Source: an uncultured Pseudomonadota bacterium (GTDB lineage: Bacteria; Pseudomonadota; Gammaproteobacteria; Burkholderiales; Burkholderiaceae_C). Taken from it: a stretch of DNA of 64,000 bases. Under the pieces are notes generated by a model. That model was given only the letters and a program-made list of their open reading frames with translations. It did no database searches and was not told where the DNA came from. The stretch is taken from NCBI GenBank assembly GCA_945952465.1, contig CAMFIB010000002.1, positions 248,001 to 312,000 on the forward strand, given 5' to 3'. Of this stretch, positions 1 to 9,129 are shown one piece after another (positions within the stretch are counted from its first letter, which is position 1; the number at the start of each line of letters is the position of its first letter). The translations under genes were made by a program, and so were the position numbers.

Positions 1-1
1 C

Positions 2-472
2 GAGCGCTACCTCGACGCCGGCCTGCGCTACGTCATCATCGGCACCGCCGCGGTGAAGAACCCCGGTTTCCTGCAAGACGCCTGCACCGCGTTCGGCGGC
101 CACATCATCGTCGGCCTCGACGCCAAGGACGGCAAGGTCGCCACCGACGGCTGGAGCAAGCTCACCGGCCACGAGGTGATCGACCTTGCCAAGAAGTTCG
201 AAGACTACGGCGTCGAGTCCATCATCTACACCGACATCGGCCGCGACGGCATGCTCAGCGGCATCAACATCGAGGCCACCGTCAAGCTCGCGCAGGCGCT
301 GACCATTCCGGTCATCGCGTCCGGCGGGCTGTCCAACATCACCGACATCGAGAAGCTCTGCGAAGTGGAAGGCGAAGGCGTGGAAGGCGTGATCTGCGGC
401 CGCGCCATCTACACCGGCGACCTCGACTTCGCCGCCGCGCAGACGCGGGCCGACGAGCTGGGCACGGCGTGA
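2..472 (+). CDS. hisA: HisA, phosphoribosylformimino-5-aminoimidazole carboxamide ribotide isomerase (5'-truncated by window edge)
   Basis: The C-terminal part of the (beta/alpha)8-barrel isomerase that converts ProFAR to PRFAR in histidine synthesis in the cytoplasm. The frame is open from base 2, so the N-terminus lies outside the window. Visible family marks are the second-half acid region VGLDAKDG, the strand [11 protein letters not shown] and the phosphate-binding loop IASGGLSN. It is followed by hisF, hisI and hisE on the same strand, as expected for a betaproteobacterial his operon. The family is about 245-250 residues, so roughly 90 are missing upstream. Confidence 0.97.
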   Translation, partial: ERYLDAGLRYVIIGTAAVKNPGFLQDACTAFGGHIIVGLDAKDGKVATDGWSKLTGHEVIDLAKKFEDYGVESIIYTDIGRDGMLSGINIEATVKLAQALTIPVIASGGLSNITDIEKLCEVEGEGVEGVICGRAIYTGDLDFAAAQTRADELGTA

Positions 473-485
473 GCCGCGCGGTCTG

Positions 486-533
486 GCGCCGGGCCGCTCC
501 CAGGCACAACGCGGCCCCTTCGCGGGGCAGGGG
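486..533 (+). repeat. Partial copy of a GC-rich dispersed intergenic repeat (family 1)
   Basis: The hisA-hisF gap contains GCGCCGGGCCGCTCCCAGGC followed by a GC-rich hairpin ending in GGGGCAG. The same core occurs at 7851-7924 and, inverted, at 33362-33438. This copy is shortened and lacks the AGCGTGGGGGCT end of the other two. Confidence 0.6.
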
Positions 534-538
534 CTAGG

Positions 539-1318
539 ATGCTGGCCAAGAGAATCATTCCCTGCCTCGACGTCACCGGAGGCCGGGTCGTCAAGGGCGT
601 CAATTTCCTCGAGCTGCGCGATGCCGGCGACCCGGTCGAGATCGCGGCGCGCTACAACGAGCAGGGCGCCGACGAGCTGACCTTCCTCGACATCACCGCC
701 ACCAGCGACGGCCGCGACGTCATCCTGCCCATCATCGAATCGGTGGCCTCGCAGGTCTTCATTCCGCTGACGGTCGGCGGCGGCGTGCGCACCGTGGAAG
801 ACGTGCGCCGCCTGCTGAACGCGGGCGCCGACAAGACCAGCTTCAACTCCGCCGCCATCGCCAACCCGCAGGTCATCACCGACGCCTCGGCCAAGTATGG
901 CGCGCAGTGCATCGTGGTGGCCATCGACGCCAAGCGCCGCACGCCCGAAGAAGCGCTGCAGCGCGGCGACGGCTGGGACGTCTACAGTCACGGCGGCCGC
1001 AAGAACACCGGGCTGGATGCCGTGGCCTGGGCGGCCGAGATGGCGCGCCGCGGCGCGGGTGAGATCTTGCTCACCAGCATGGACCGCGACGGCACCAAGT
1101 CCGGCTTCGACCTGGCGCTCACGCGCGCGGTGGCCGACGCGGTGCCGGTGCCGGTGATCGCCTCCGGCGGCGTCGGCAACCTCGACCACCTGGCCGACGG
1201 CGTGCAGCAGGGCGGCGCCGACGCGGTGCTGGCCGCCAGCATCTTCCACTACGGCGAATACACCGTGGCGCAGGCCAAGGCCACGATGGCGGCGCGCGGC
1301 ATTCCGGTGCGGCTGTAA
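539..1318 (+). CDS. hisF: HisF, imidazole glycerol phosphate synthase cyclase subunit
   Basis: The synthase/cyclase subunit of IGP synthase. It pairs with the HisH glutaminase and turns PRFAR plus ammonia into imidazole glycerol phosphate and AICAR. At 259 residues it has the usual length. The two catalytic aspartates are seen in [13 protein letters not shown] near residue 11 and in VVAIDAKRR near residue 130. The phosphate-binding glycines are in [12 protein letters not shown] and [12 protein letters not shown]. The start is the ATG directly before [11 protein letters not shown], the standard N-terminus. It sits 66 bp after hisA, separated by a dispersed repeat. Confidence 0.98.
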   Translation: MLAKRIIPCLDVTGGRVVKGVNFLELRDAGDPVEIAARYNEQGADELTFLDITATSDGRDVILPIIESVASQVFIPLTVGGGVRTVEDVRRLLNAGADKTSFNSAAIANPQVITDASAKYGAQCIVVAIDAKRRTPEEALQRGDGWDVYSHGGRKNTGLDAVAWAAEMARRGAGEILLTSMDRDGTKSGFDLALTRAVADAVPVPVIASGGVGNLDHLADGVQQGGADAVLAASIFHYGEYTVAQAKATMAARGIPVRL

Positions 1319-1353
1319 CAAGAGCGCGCGCCTTTTTCATCGACAATCCGGTC

Positions 1354-1743
1354 ATGGACTGGTTGAACGCGGTGAAATGGGACGAAAACGGCCTGGTGCC
1401 GGTGATTGCGCAGGAGCAGGGTAGCGGCGACGTGCTGATGTTCGCGTGGATGAACCGCGAGGCGCTGCACAAGACCGCCGAGACCGGCCAGGCCGTGTAT
1501 TTCAGCCGCTCGCGCCGCCGCCTCTGGTTCAAGGGCGAAGAGTCCGGCCACGTCCAGAAAGTCCATGAAATCCGCCTGGATTGCGACAACGACGTGGTGC
1601 TGCTCAAGGTCACCCAGCTCGGCCACGAGCCCGGCATCGCCTGCCACACCGGCCGCCACAGCTGCTTCTTCAGCGTGTACCGCAACGGCCAGTGGGAAGT
1701 GACGGAGCCGGTCTTGAAAGACCCGGAATCGATCTACAAGTAG
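1354..1743 (+). CDS. hisI: HisI, phosphoribosyl-AMP cyclohydrolase
   Basis: Opens the purine ring of phosphoribosyl-AMP to give ProFAR, the third step of histidine synthesis. The 129-residue single-domain form is seen here; in enterobacteria it is fused to HisE. Family hallmarks are [29 protein letters not shown], the metal-binding aspartate and cysteine in LDCDND, and the zinc cysteines in [12 protein letters not shown]. It lies 35 bp after hisF and 4 bp before hisE, so it is co-transcribed. Confidence 0.97.
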   Translation: MDWLNAVKWDENGLVPVIAQEQGSGDVLMFAWMNREALHKTAETGQAVYFSRSRRRLWFKGEESGHVQKVHEIRLDCDNDVVLLKVTQLGHEPGIACHTGRHSCFFSVYRNGQWEVTEPVLKDPESIYK

Positions 1744-1747
1744 CGCC

Positions 1748-2137
1748 ATGTCCACCTCCAACGATTCCCTCGCGCGGCTGGCCGCCATCATTGAAAGCCG
1801 CAAGCCGGCCAACGGCGGCGACGCGGCCTCCAGCTACGTGGCGCGGCTGCTGCACAAGGGCCCCGATGCCTTCCTGAAGAAGATCGGCGAAGAGGCCACA
1901 GAAACCGTCATGGCGGCGAAAGACGTCGACGCCGGCGCCGACCCGGCCAAGCTGGTCTACGAGGTCGCCGACCTGTGGTTCCACTCGATGATCGCGCTGG
2001 CCCACTACGGCCTTGCACCGGCCGACGTCATCGCCGAACTCGAGCGCCGCGAGGGCACCAGCGGCATCGAGGAAAAGGCCTTGCGCAAGGCCGAGAACCG
2101 CGAACGGGCCGAACAACCGTCTGGAGGCGCATCATGA
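1748..2137 (+). CDS. hisE: HisE, phosphoribosyl-ATP pyrophosphatase
   Basis: Hydrolyses phosphoribosyl-ATP to phosphoribosyl-AMP, the second step of histidine synthesis. It belongs to the MazG-like all-alpha pyrophosphatase fold. The 129-residue protein has the family core [15 protein letters not shown] followed by [16 protein letters not shown], where the acidic residues bind magnesium. Its stop codon overlaps the next start in ATGA at 2134-2137, which indicates translational coupling with the downstream membrane-protein gene. Confidence 0.97.
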   Translation: MSTSNDSLARLAAIIESRKPANGGDAASSYVARLLHKGPDAFLKKIGEEATETVMAAKDVDAGADPAKLVYEVADLWFHSMIALAHYGLAPADVIAELERREGTSGIEEKALRKAENRERAEQPSGGAS

Positions 2138-2493
2138 GCCAGCAGCAGTACCCGGTGGTCCCCGCGTCCGATCCCATGGCCGGCAAGCGCACGGCCGTGT
2201 ACGGCCTGTATTTCCTGCACACGGTGGCGTGGGTGTCGGCGGGCACGTTTGCGCTGATCGCGCTGGTCATCAATTACGTGCTGCGCAGCGACGAGACCGA
2301 CCCGCTCTACGTCGCCCACCACAGCTACATGATCTCCACTTTCTGGTGGACGCTGTTCTGGCTGGTGCTGCTGTCGCCGCTGTGGCTGGTTTTCATCGTG
2401 CCGGGGGCCATCGCGTACACCGTGGTCGGCCTGTGGTACCTGTACCGCTGCATCCGCGGCTGGCTGCGCTTCTCGCGCGCCCGCCTGCCCTGA
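2134..2493 (+). CDS. Small DUF4870-like integral membrane protein
   Basis: A 119-residue protein beginning [20 protein letters not shown]. Three hydrophobic segments are visible: about residues 24-48, 65-85 and 85-108, the last ending [16 protein letters not shown]. The arrangement resembles the DUF4870/YidX-like small membrane proteins often found inside betaproteobacterial his-tat clusters; I do not know a function. The start is fixed by the ATGA overlap with hisE. A cytoplasmic-membrane location is inferred. Confidence 0.85.
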   Translation: MSQQQYPVVPASDPMAGKRTAVYGLYFLHTVAWVSAGTFALIALVINYVLRSDETDPLYVAHHSYMISTFWWTLFWLVLLSPLWLVFIVPGAIAYTVVGLWYLYRCIRGWLRFSRARLP

Positions 2494-2519
2494 CACCCCA
2501 ACGAGAGAGCACACCGCCC

Positions 2520-2879
2520 ATGCATTCCGATCCGAACTGCATCTTCTGCAAGATCGTCGCCGGCCAGATTCCGTCGCGCAAGGTCTTCGAGAACGACGAG
2601 ATGCTGGTGTTCCACGACGTCAAGCCCTGGGCGCCGGTGCACTTCCTGATGGTGCCCAAGGAACACATTCCCTCGATGGCTTCGGTCACCGAGGAACACG
2701 CCGGCCTGCTCGGCCGCATGATGGCGATGGTGCCCCGGCTGGCCGCGCAAGAGGGCTGCAACCCCTACCCGGAAGGCGGTTTTCGCGTGGTGGCCAACAC
2801 CGGCGCCGAGGGCGGGCAGGAAGTGCACCACCTGCACATCCACGTGATGGGCGGCCCGCGGCCCTGGCTCAAGGGCTGA
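2520..2879 (+). CDS. hinT: HIT-family nucleotide hydrolase (HinT-like)
   Basis: A histidine-triad protein of 119 residues, a small cytoplasmic hydrolase acting on purine nucleotide phosphoramidates. It contains CIFCKIVAGQIPS at the N-terminus and the triad motif HLHIHVMGG near residue 100. The chosen ATG begins MHSDPNCIFC, the family's normal start; an upstream extension in this frame overlaps hisE and the membrane gene and is not supported. It lies 26 bp downstream of the membrane protein in the his-tat operon. Confidence 0.93.
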   Translation: MHSDPNCIFCKIVAGQIPSRKVFENDEMLVFHDVKPWAPVHFLMVPKEHIPSMASVTEEHAGLLGRMMAMVPRLAAQEGCNPYPEGGFRVVANTGAEGGQEVHHLHIHVMGGPRPWLKG

Positions 2880-2996
2880 CGGAGCGGGGTGCCGCCACCG
2901 TGCGGCGCTGCACGGCGTTTAGGGTAAATCCCTTCATATTTTTCCGGGGCGACGCCCGTGCCGCCTAAAATCGACGGATTGCACTAGGAGAATTTC

Positions 2997-3239
2997 ATGG
3001 GTTCCATTTCCATCTGGCACTGGCTGATCGTGCTGCTGGTCGTCGTGCTGATTTTCGGCACCAAGAAGCTCAGGAACATGGGCTCTGATCTGGGCGGCGC
3101 GGTCAAGGGTTTCAAGGACGGCATGAAAGACGGCGCGGCCGGCGAGGAAAAGCCCGCGGCCGACCCGGCCAAGGTGACCAACAGCGCCAGCGCCGCCGAC
3201 CGGAACACCATCGACGTCGAGGCGCGCAACAAGTCTTGA
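2997..3239 (+). CDS. tatA: TatA, twin-arginine translocase subunit
   Basis: The pore-forming subunit of the Tat pathway, which exports folded proteins across the inner membrane. The 80-residue protein has an N-terminal transmembrane helix ([13 protein letters not shown]), the [10 protein letters not shown] hinge, an amphipathic helix ([14 protein letters not shown]) and a charged C-terminal tail. An AGGAG ribosome site at 2986-2990 precedes the ATG, and a TAAAAT box at 2966-2971 could be a local -10 element. tatB follows 37 bp later. Confidence 0.96.
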   Translation: MGSISIWHWLIVLLVVVLIFGTKKLRNMGSDLGGAVKGFKDGMKDGAAGEEKPAADPAKVTNSASAADRNTIDVEARNKS

Positions 3240-3276
3240 TGCTCCTTTCCCGGCAGGCTTTCGGAGTGCGCACCGC

Positions 3277-3768
3277 ATGATGGATCTCGGCATCGACAAG
3301 ATGGCGCTGATCGGCGTCGTCGCGCTCATCGTCATCGGCCCCGAGAAGCTGCCGCGCGTGGCGCGCACGGTGGGCACGCTGCTGGGGAAGGCCCAGCGCT
3401 ATGTGTCCGACGTGAAGGCCGAGGTCAACCGCTCCATCGAGCTCGAAGAGCTGCAGAAGATGAAAGAGACGATGGAAACCGCCGCGCGCGACGTGGAGTC
3501 GTCGGTGCAGCGGGGAACCAGCGATCTGCACAAGAACCTGACCGAGGCCACTCAAGACTTCTATTTCAACCCCGACGAGCCGCCGCCGGGCGTGATTGCC
3601 TGCCGCGACGAGATCGACGCGCCGGCCTACAAGAACCCCAACAAGAAATGGCGCGCCAAGCGCACCGCCGTACCGGGCTGGTACAAGGCCCGCACCGGCA
3701 CGCGCACCCGGGCGCAGTCCGGCGCCGCGCGGGTCGCGCGCTTCCGCCCGCCCACCCGGCTCGGCTGA
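3277..3768 (+). CDS. tatB: TatB, Tat translocase subunit
   Basis: A receptor-complex subunit of the Tat system acting with TatC. The 163-residue protein has the diagnostic N-terminus [28 protein letters not shown], read here as a short helix, a membrane segment and the EKLP hinge. A long charged amphipathic region and a basic tail follow. The first of two adjacent ATG codons was used. It lies between tatA and tatC. Confidence 0.95.
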   Translation: MMDLGIDKMALIGVVALIVIGPEKLPRVARTVGTLLGKAQRYVSDVKAEVNRSIELEELQKMKETMETAARDVESSVQRGTSDLHKNLTEATQDFYFNPDEPPPGVIACRDEIDAPAYKNPNKKWRAKRTAVPGWYKARTGTRTRAQSGAARVARFRPPTRLG

Positions 3769-3810
3769 GCCGCCGCCTCGCGCGGCCCGCCGCCGACCGC
3801 CTGAACCACC

Positions 3811-4599
3811 ATGGCCGACCTCAAAGCACCTGAAGACGAACTCGCGGGCACCGAGCAGCCCTTCGTGCAGCACCTCATCGAGCTGCGCGACCGCCTGCTG
3901 TACAGCTTCTACGGCATTGCCGCCGCCGTCGCGCTGCTGGCCATGTGGCCCGGCCCCAGCCACCTCATCGACCTCATCGCGCAGCCCATCCGCGCCCACA
4001 TGCCGCACGACGCCAAGCTCATCGCGGTCGGCGTGTTCTCGCCGTTCTTCGTGCCGCTGAAGGTGCTGCTGCTGGTGGGCGTGCTGCTTGCGCTGCCGTG
4101 GCTGATGTACCAGCTCTGGGCGTTCGTTGCGCCGGGGCTGTACTCGCACGAGCGGCGCTTCGCGCTGCCGCTGATCGTCTTCGGCAGCTTCCTCGCCTAC
4201 AGCGGCATCGCCTTCGTGCAGTTCTTCGTGCTGGAGCGCATGTTCCAGTTCATCCAGAACTTCACGCCGGAGAGCGTGGCCGCCACACCCGACATCTCGT
4301 CCTACGTCGAAGCCATTCTGTCGCTGTACCTGGCGTTCGGGCTGGCTTTCCAGGTGCCCATCGTGGTGATGCTGCTGGTGCGCTTCGGCATGGTGTCGGT
4401 GGAGCAGCTGCGGTCTTTCCGCGGCTATTTCATCGTGGTGGCCTTCGTCGTCGCGGCCATCTTCACACCGCCCGACGTCATCTCGCAGCTCGCGCTGGCG
4501 GTTCCCATGTGCCTGCTGTACGAGATCGGCATCTGGGCCGCGCAACTGTTCGCGCGCAAGCCGGCCGATGAAACCGGCGAAGACGCCGCCAAGAGCTGA
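3811..4599 (+). CDS. tatC: TatC, Tat translocase subunit
   Basis: The six-helix membrane receptor for twin-arginine signal peptides. The 262-residue sequence has the family motifs FVQHLIELRDRLL near the N-terminus, FFVPLKVLLLVGVLLALPW, and FVVAAIFTPPDVISQL near residue 220. It ends the his-tat operon and converges on the DegS-like protease gene. Likely substrates within this window include the Rieske protein and possibly the lytic transglycosylase at 46.8 kb. Confidence 0.97.
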   Translation: MADLKAPEDELAGTEQPFVQHLIELRDRLLYSFYGIAAAVALLAMWPGPSHLIDLIAQPIRAHMPHDAKLIAVGVFSPFFVPLKVLLLVGVLLALPWLMYQLWAFVAPGLYSHERRFALPLIVFGSFLAYSGIAFVQFFVLERMFQFIQNFTPESVAATPDISSYVEAILSLYLAFGLAFQVPIVVMLLVRFGMVSVEQLRSFRGYFIVVAFVVAAIFTPPDVISQLALAVPMCLLYEIGIWAAQLFARKPADETGEDAAKS

Positions 4600-4623
4600 T
4601 TTTCTCGAAGAAATCGGCCTCTT

Positions 4624-4666
4624 GTCAGCGCCAGTGCTGGAAAGTTCGCTACTGAATCAATAGCAA
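4624..4666 (+). repeat. Copy A of a 35-43 bp dispersed repeat (family 2)
   Basis: Begins GTCAGCGCCAGTGCTGGA and continues to CGCTACTGAAT and ATAGCAA, in the gap between the convergent tatC and protease genes. It aligns without gaps to copies at 42507-42535 (inverted), 46865-46899 and 33897-33938 (inverted). Confidence 0.6.
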
Positions 4667-4677
4667 ACCGGGGCCGG

Positions 4678-5844
<1,167 letters not shown>

Positions 5845-5989
5845 CGGGTCGGGGCTCGCTAGGGTTCGGGAATTGTAGGCGGGCGTTTGCGCGCCGCCTG
5901 CGTTGCTGCCAGATGGTGGCACCCGCCGCCCGCGCAAGTTTTGGCGGCCGGTAAAGTTGTGTGAAACCGCCGTCGCCGACAATCGGGCC

Positions 5990-6751
5990 ATGATCCACCG
6001 CCAGCTCCTGCTCGAACGCTTCGACGCGCTGCTCCAGCCGGCGCGCTTCAAGGACTACGGCCCCAACGGCCTGCAGGTCGAGGGCCGGCCCGAAGTGGCC
6101 CGCATCGTCTCCGGCGTCACCGCCAGCCGGGCGCTGATCGAGGCGGCCATTGCCGAGAAGGCCGACGCCGTCTTCGTCCACCACGGCCTGTTCTGGCGCG
6201 GGCACGACGGCCGGCTCACCGGCTGGCTGCGCCAGCGGGTGGCGCTGCTCATCGAGCACGACATCAACCTCTTCGCCTACCACCTGCCGCTCGACGCCCA
6301 CCCCGAGTTCGGCAACAACGCCCAGTTGGGACGGGTGCTGGGCCTGGCGGCCGACGGCCGTTTCGGCGAGCAGGACCTGGGTTTCATCGGCCAGCCCGAC
6401 GGCGGCGCGCTGAGCGCCCACGCGCTGGCCGAGCGGGTGGCGCAGCGGCTGGGCCGCACCCCCACGCTGGTGCTGCCCGAAGCCGCTCATGACCGGCCGC
6501 TGAAGCGCGTGGCCTGGTGCACGGGCGGTGCCCAGGGTTATTTCGAGGCCGCGATCGCCGCTGGCGCCGACGCCTACCTCACCGGCGAAATCTCAGAGCC
6601 GCAGGCCCACTACGCCCGCGAATGCGGCGTTGCCTACCTGGCGTGCGGCCACCACGCCACCGAGCGCTACGGGGCGCCGGCTGTGGCCGCCCATGTGGCG
6701 GCCGAGCTGGGCCTGCAGCACCGCTTCATCGACATCGACAACCCCGCATGA
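5990..6751 (+). CDS. Nif3-like dinuclear metal centre protein (YbgI/YqfO family)
   Basis: A 253-residue member of the Nif3 family, hexameric proteins with a two-metal site whose biological role is still unsettled. Metal-binding candidates are HHGLFWRG near residue 63, the YHLPLDAHPEFGNN segment and CGHHATERYG near the C-terminus. The start MIHRQLLLERFDALL is the family start; an in-frame extension to 5903 is not typical. It is divergent from the DegS-like gene and is followed by pdxA. Confidence 0.92.
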   Translation: MIHRQLLLERFDALLQPARFKDYGPNGLQVEGRPEVARIVSGVTASRALIEAAIAEKADAVFVHHGLFWRGHDGRLTGWLRQRVALLIEHDINLFAYHLPLDAHPEFGNNAQLGRVLGLAADGRFGEQDLGFIGQPDGGALSAHALAERVAQRLGRTPTLVLPEAAHDRPLKRVAWCTGGAQGYFEAAIAAGADAYLTGEISEPQAHYARECGVAYLACGHHATERYGAPAVAAHVAAELGLQHRFIDIDNPA

Positions 6752-6781
6752 CGCCATTGCCCACACGCTTGTCGGTTCTCC

Positions 6782-7822
6782 ATGGCCACTGACGCGCGCC
6801 TTCCCATCGCCGTCACCATGGGCGACCCGGCGGGCATCGGCCCCGAGACGGTTGCCCTGGCCTTCCGCGACGCCCCGGACGCCACGGCCGGCTGCTTCGC
6901 GGTGGGTGATGTCGGGGTGCTGCGCCGCGCGGCGGCCTGCCTGCTGTCGTCCCACCAGTCGCCGCTGCCCGTCGTGGTCATCGCATCGTCAGCGGATGTG
7001 TCCCGTCTGCCCCCGCGCTGTCTGCCGGTGCTGCCGCTGGCCGGCGCGCCGGCCGACCTGGCGGCGCTGCCCTTTGGGCACATCCGCGCCGAAGGCGGCC
7101 GTCTGGCCGCCGACAGCGTGGTCTGGGCCGCCCGGGCCGCGTTGGCCGGCGAGGTGGCGGCGCTGGTCACCGCCCCGCTGCACAAGGAAGCGCTGGCCGC
7201 CGCCGGCGTGCCGTTTCCCGGCCACACGGAGCTGCTGCAGGCCGAGGCCGCCGCCCACCTCGGCGTGCCGCTGGCAGACCTGCCGGTGCGCATGATGCTG
7301 GCCAACCACGAGTTGCGCACTGTGCTGGTCAGCATCCATGTGTCGATGCGCGAGGCGCTCGACGCGGTGACCCGGCCCCATGTGGAGACCACGCTGCGCA
7401 TCACCGACGACGCGCTCACGCGGCTGCTCGGCCGCCGGCCGCGCATCGCGGTGGCGGGGCTGAACCCGCATGCCGGGGAGGGCGGGCTCTTCGGGCGCGA
7501 GGAGCTGGACGTCATCGTGCCGGCCATCGCCGCCGCCAGGCGGGCCGGCGCCGACGCGCACGGGCCCTACGCGCCCGACACCGTCTTCATGCGTGCGCGC
7601 CGGGGCGAGTTCGACGTGGTCGTTGCGATGTACCACGACCAGGGGCTGATTCCGGTGAAATACCTCGGTGTGGACGACGGCGTGAACGTCACGCTGGGCC
7701 TGCCGCTGGTGCGCACCAGCCCGGACCACGGCACGGCATTCGACATCGCCGGCACCGGCCGGGCCGACCCGTCCAGCCTGATCCGCGCCCTGGAGATGGC
7801 GCGGCGGCTGGCGGGTGGCTGA
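6782..7822 (+). CDS. pdxA: PdxA, 4-hydroxythreonine-4-phosphate dehydrogenase
   Basis: Oxidises 4-phosphohydroxythreonine in the deoxyxylulose-5-phosphate-dependent pyridoxal phosphate pathway. The 346-residue protein has the N-terminal ITMGDPAGIGPE-type motif (VTMGDPAGIGPE), a metal histidine in FPGHTELLQAEA, and the C-terminal MYHDQGLIPVKYL loop with the second metal histidine. It starts 30 bp after the Nif3 gene on the same strand and ends before a dispersed repeat shared with the mscL 3' side. Confidence 0.96.
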   Translation: MATDARLPIAVTMGDPAGIGPETVALAFRDAPDATAGCFAVGDVGVLRRAAACLLSSHQSPLPVVVIASSADVSRLPPRCLPVLPLAGAPADLAALPFGHIRAEGGRLAADSVVWAARAALAGEVAALVTAPLHKEALAAAGVPFPGHTELLQAEAAAHLGVPLADLPVRMMLANHELRTVLVSIHVSMREALDAVTRPHVETTLRITDDALTRLLGRRPRIAVAGLNPHAGEGGLFGREELDVIVPAIAAARRAGADAHGPYAPDTVFMRARRGEFDVVVAMYHDQGLIPVKYLGVDDGVNVTLGLPLVRTSPDHGTAFDIAGTGRADPSSLIRALEMARRLAGG

Positions 7823-7850
7823 ACGGCGACCCGGCGAATAAGCGTTTCGC

Positions 7851-7924
7851 CGCCGGGCCGCTCCCAAGGCGAAACCGCCCCCACGGGGGGCAGCGACCCA
7901 CACACAGTGGGGGAGCGTGGGGGC
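7851..7924 (+). repeat. Full copy of the GC-rich dispersed intergenic repeat (family 1)
   Basis: Contains CGCCGGGCCGCTCCCAAGGC, the hairpin CCCCCACGGGGGG, GCAGCGACC and the terminal AGCGTGGGGGCT. It fills the gap between the convergent pdxA and mscL genes and abuts the mscL stop codon. The same blocks occur in the same order, inverted, at 33362-33438. The central hairpin may help terminate transcription from either side. Confidence 0.75.
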
Positions 7925-8356
7925 TTATTTCTTGAGGCTGTCGCGGATGTCGCGCAGCAGCTGAACCTCTTCCGACGGCGCCGCCGGAGCCGGTGCGGGC
8001 GGCGGAGGGGCTTCGGCCTTCAGCCGGTTGATCTGCTTGACCATCATGAAGATGATGAAGGCGAGGATGGCGAAGTTGATCACCACCGTGATGAAGCTGC
8101 CATAGGCCAGCACCGGCACGCCGGCCTTCTTCAGGGCGTCGAGCGTGTTCGCGGTTCCAGGCGGCACCGCGCCCAGCACGACGAACAGGTTGGAGAAATC
8201 GATCTTGCCGATGATGGCCCCGACGACCGGCATGATCAGGTCGCCGACCACCGAATCGACGATCTTGCCGAAAGCCGCGCCGATGATCACGCCGACCGCG
8301 AGGTCGATCACGTTGCCTTTGACGGCGAACTCCCGGAATTCCTTCATCATGCCCAT
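7925..8356 (-). CDS. mscL: MscL, large-conductance mechanosensitive channel
   Basis: A pentameric inner-membrane channel that opens under turgor stress and releases osmolytes. The 143-residue protein has the MscL N-terminal helix [22 protein letters not shown]1 with the GAAFGKIV pore segment, a periplasmic loop, TM2 (about residues 72-98) and the C-terminal bundle [15 protein letters not shown] proline/alanine-rich linker precedes that bundle. The start at 8356 matches the family; the frame could be read from 8419 but would add an unusual leader. Confidence 0.96.
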   Translation of the reverse strand: MGMMKEFREFAVKGNVIDLAVGVIIGAAFGKIVDSVVGDLIMPVVGAIIGKIDFSNLFVVLGAVPPGTANTLDALKKAGVPVLAYGSFITVVINFAILAFIIFMMVKQINRLKAEAPPPPAPAPAAPSEEVQLLRDIRDSLKK

Positions 8357-8433
8357 GGCGAGCCCTTCCCGATGGTGATTTGAAGGGTGCCAGTATTCCC
8401 GACAAAAAGGCCGTGTCAAGCCGCTGGACGGGT

Positions 8434-8463
8434 TTGGAATGACCCTGCACGCTCAGCTAGAAT
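8434..8463 (+). promoter_or_regulatory. Candidate sigma70-type promoter of petABC
   Basis: TTGGAA at 8434-8439 and TAGAAT at 8458-8463 are 18 bp apart, about 40 bp upstream of petA. The mscL-petA intergenic region is divergent and would be expected to hold this promoter. It is a pattern match only. Confidence 0.45.
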
Positions 8464-8504
8464 GCCGGGTTGACCCTAACCCCGACAGAGCATTGAGGAT
8501 TCCC

Positions 8505-9113
8505 ATGAGTGACACGCCAGTCGACAGCAGCAAGAGGACGTGGTTGATCGCGTCCGGATGCGCGGGAGCAGCCGGTGGGCTGGCCACCGCCGTCCCGTTT
8601 GTGAGCTCGTTCCAGCCGTCCGAACGCGCCAAGGCCGCTGGCGCACCCGTGGAGGTCGACATCGGCGCCCTGCGCGTCGGCGAGAAGCTCACCGTCGAGT
8701 GGCGCGGCAAACCCGTGTGGATCATCAAGCGCACGCCGGAGCAGCTCCAGGCCCTGCCCAGCCTCGACGGCCAGCTCGCCGATCCCAAGTCGGAGCGCAA
8801 GCCCGACGAACTCACCCCGAAATACGCCCGCAACGAAGGCCGCTCGATCAAGCCTGAGGTGCTGGTCTGCGTCGGCATCTGCTCGCACCTGGGCTGCTCG
8901 CCCTCCGACAAGTTCGTCGCCGGCCCGCAGCCCTCGCTGCCCGCCGACTGGAAGGGCGGCTTCCTGTGCCCCTGCCACGGCTCGACCTTCGACATGGCCG
9001 GCCGCGTGTTCAAGAACAAGCCCGCGCCGGACAACCTCGAAGTGCCGCCGCACATGTACCTCTCCGAGACGCGCCTGCTGATCGGCGAGGACAAGGACAG
9101 CAAGAAGGCCTGA
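8505..9113 (+). CDS. petA: Ubiquinol-cytochrome c reductase Rieske iron-sulfur subunit
   Basis: The 2Fe-2S subunit of cytochrome bc1, which takes electrons from ubiquinol and passes them to cytochrome c1. The 202-residue protein has an N-terminal Tat-type anchor. The cluster ligands are in CSHLGCSP (near residue 130) and CPCHGSTFDMAGRV. The Tat motif reads S-K-R-T-W-L, a lysine-arginine variant of the usual twin arginine, followed by a hydrophobic stretch to about residue 35. petB follows 16 bp later. Confidence 0.97.
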   Translation: MSDTPVDSSKRTWLIASGCAGAAGGLATAVPFVSSFQPSERAKAAGAPVEVDIGALRVGEKLTVEWRGKPVWIIKRTPEQLQALPSLDGQLADPKSERKPDELTPKYARNEGRSIKPEVLVCVGICSHLGCSPSDKFVAGPQPSLPADWKGGFLCPCHGSTFDMAGRVFKNKPAPDNLEVPPHMYLSETRLLIGEDKDSKKA

Positions 9114-9129
9114 GGCCGGAGCAAGCAAC

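Noticed and set aside
3112-4545. 477-codon frame opposite tatA-tatC
   Set aside because: Spans three real genes on the other strand and has only His/Arg/Gly-rich sequence.
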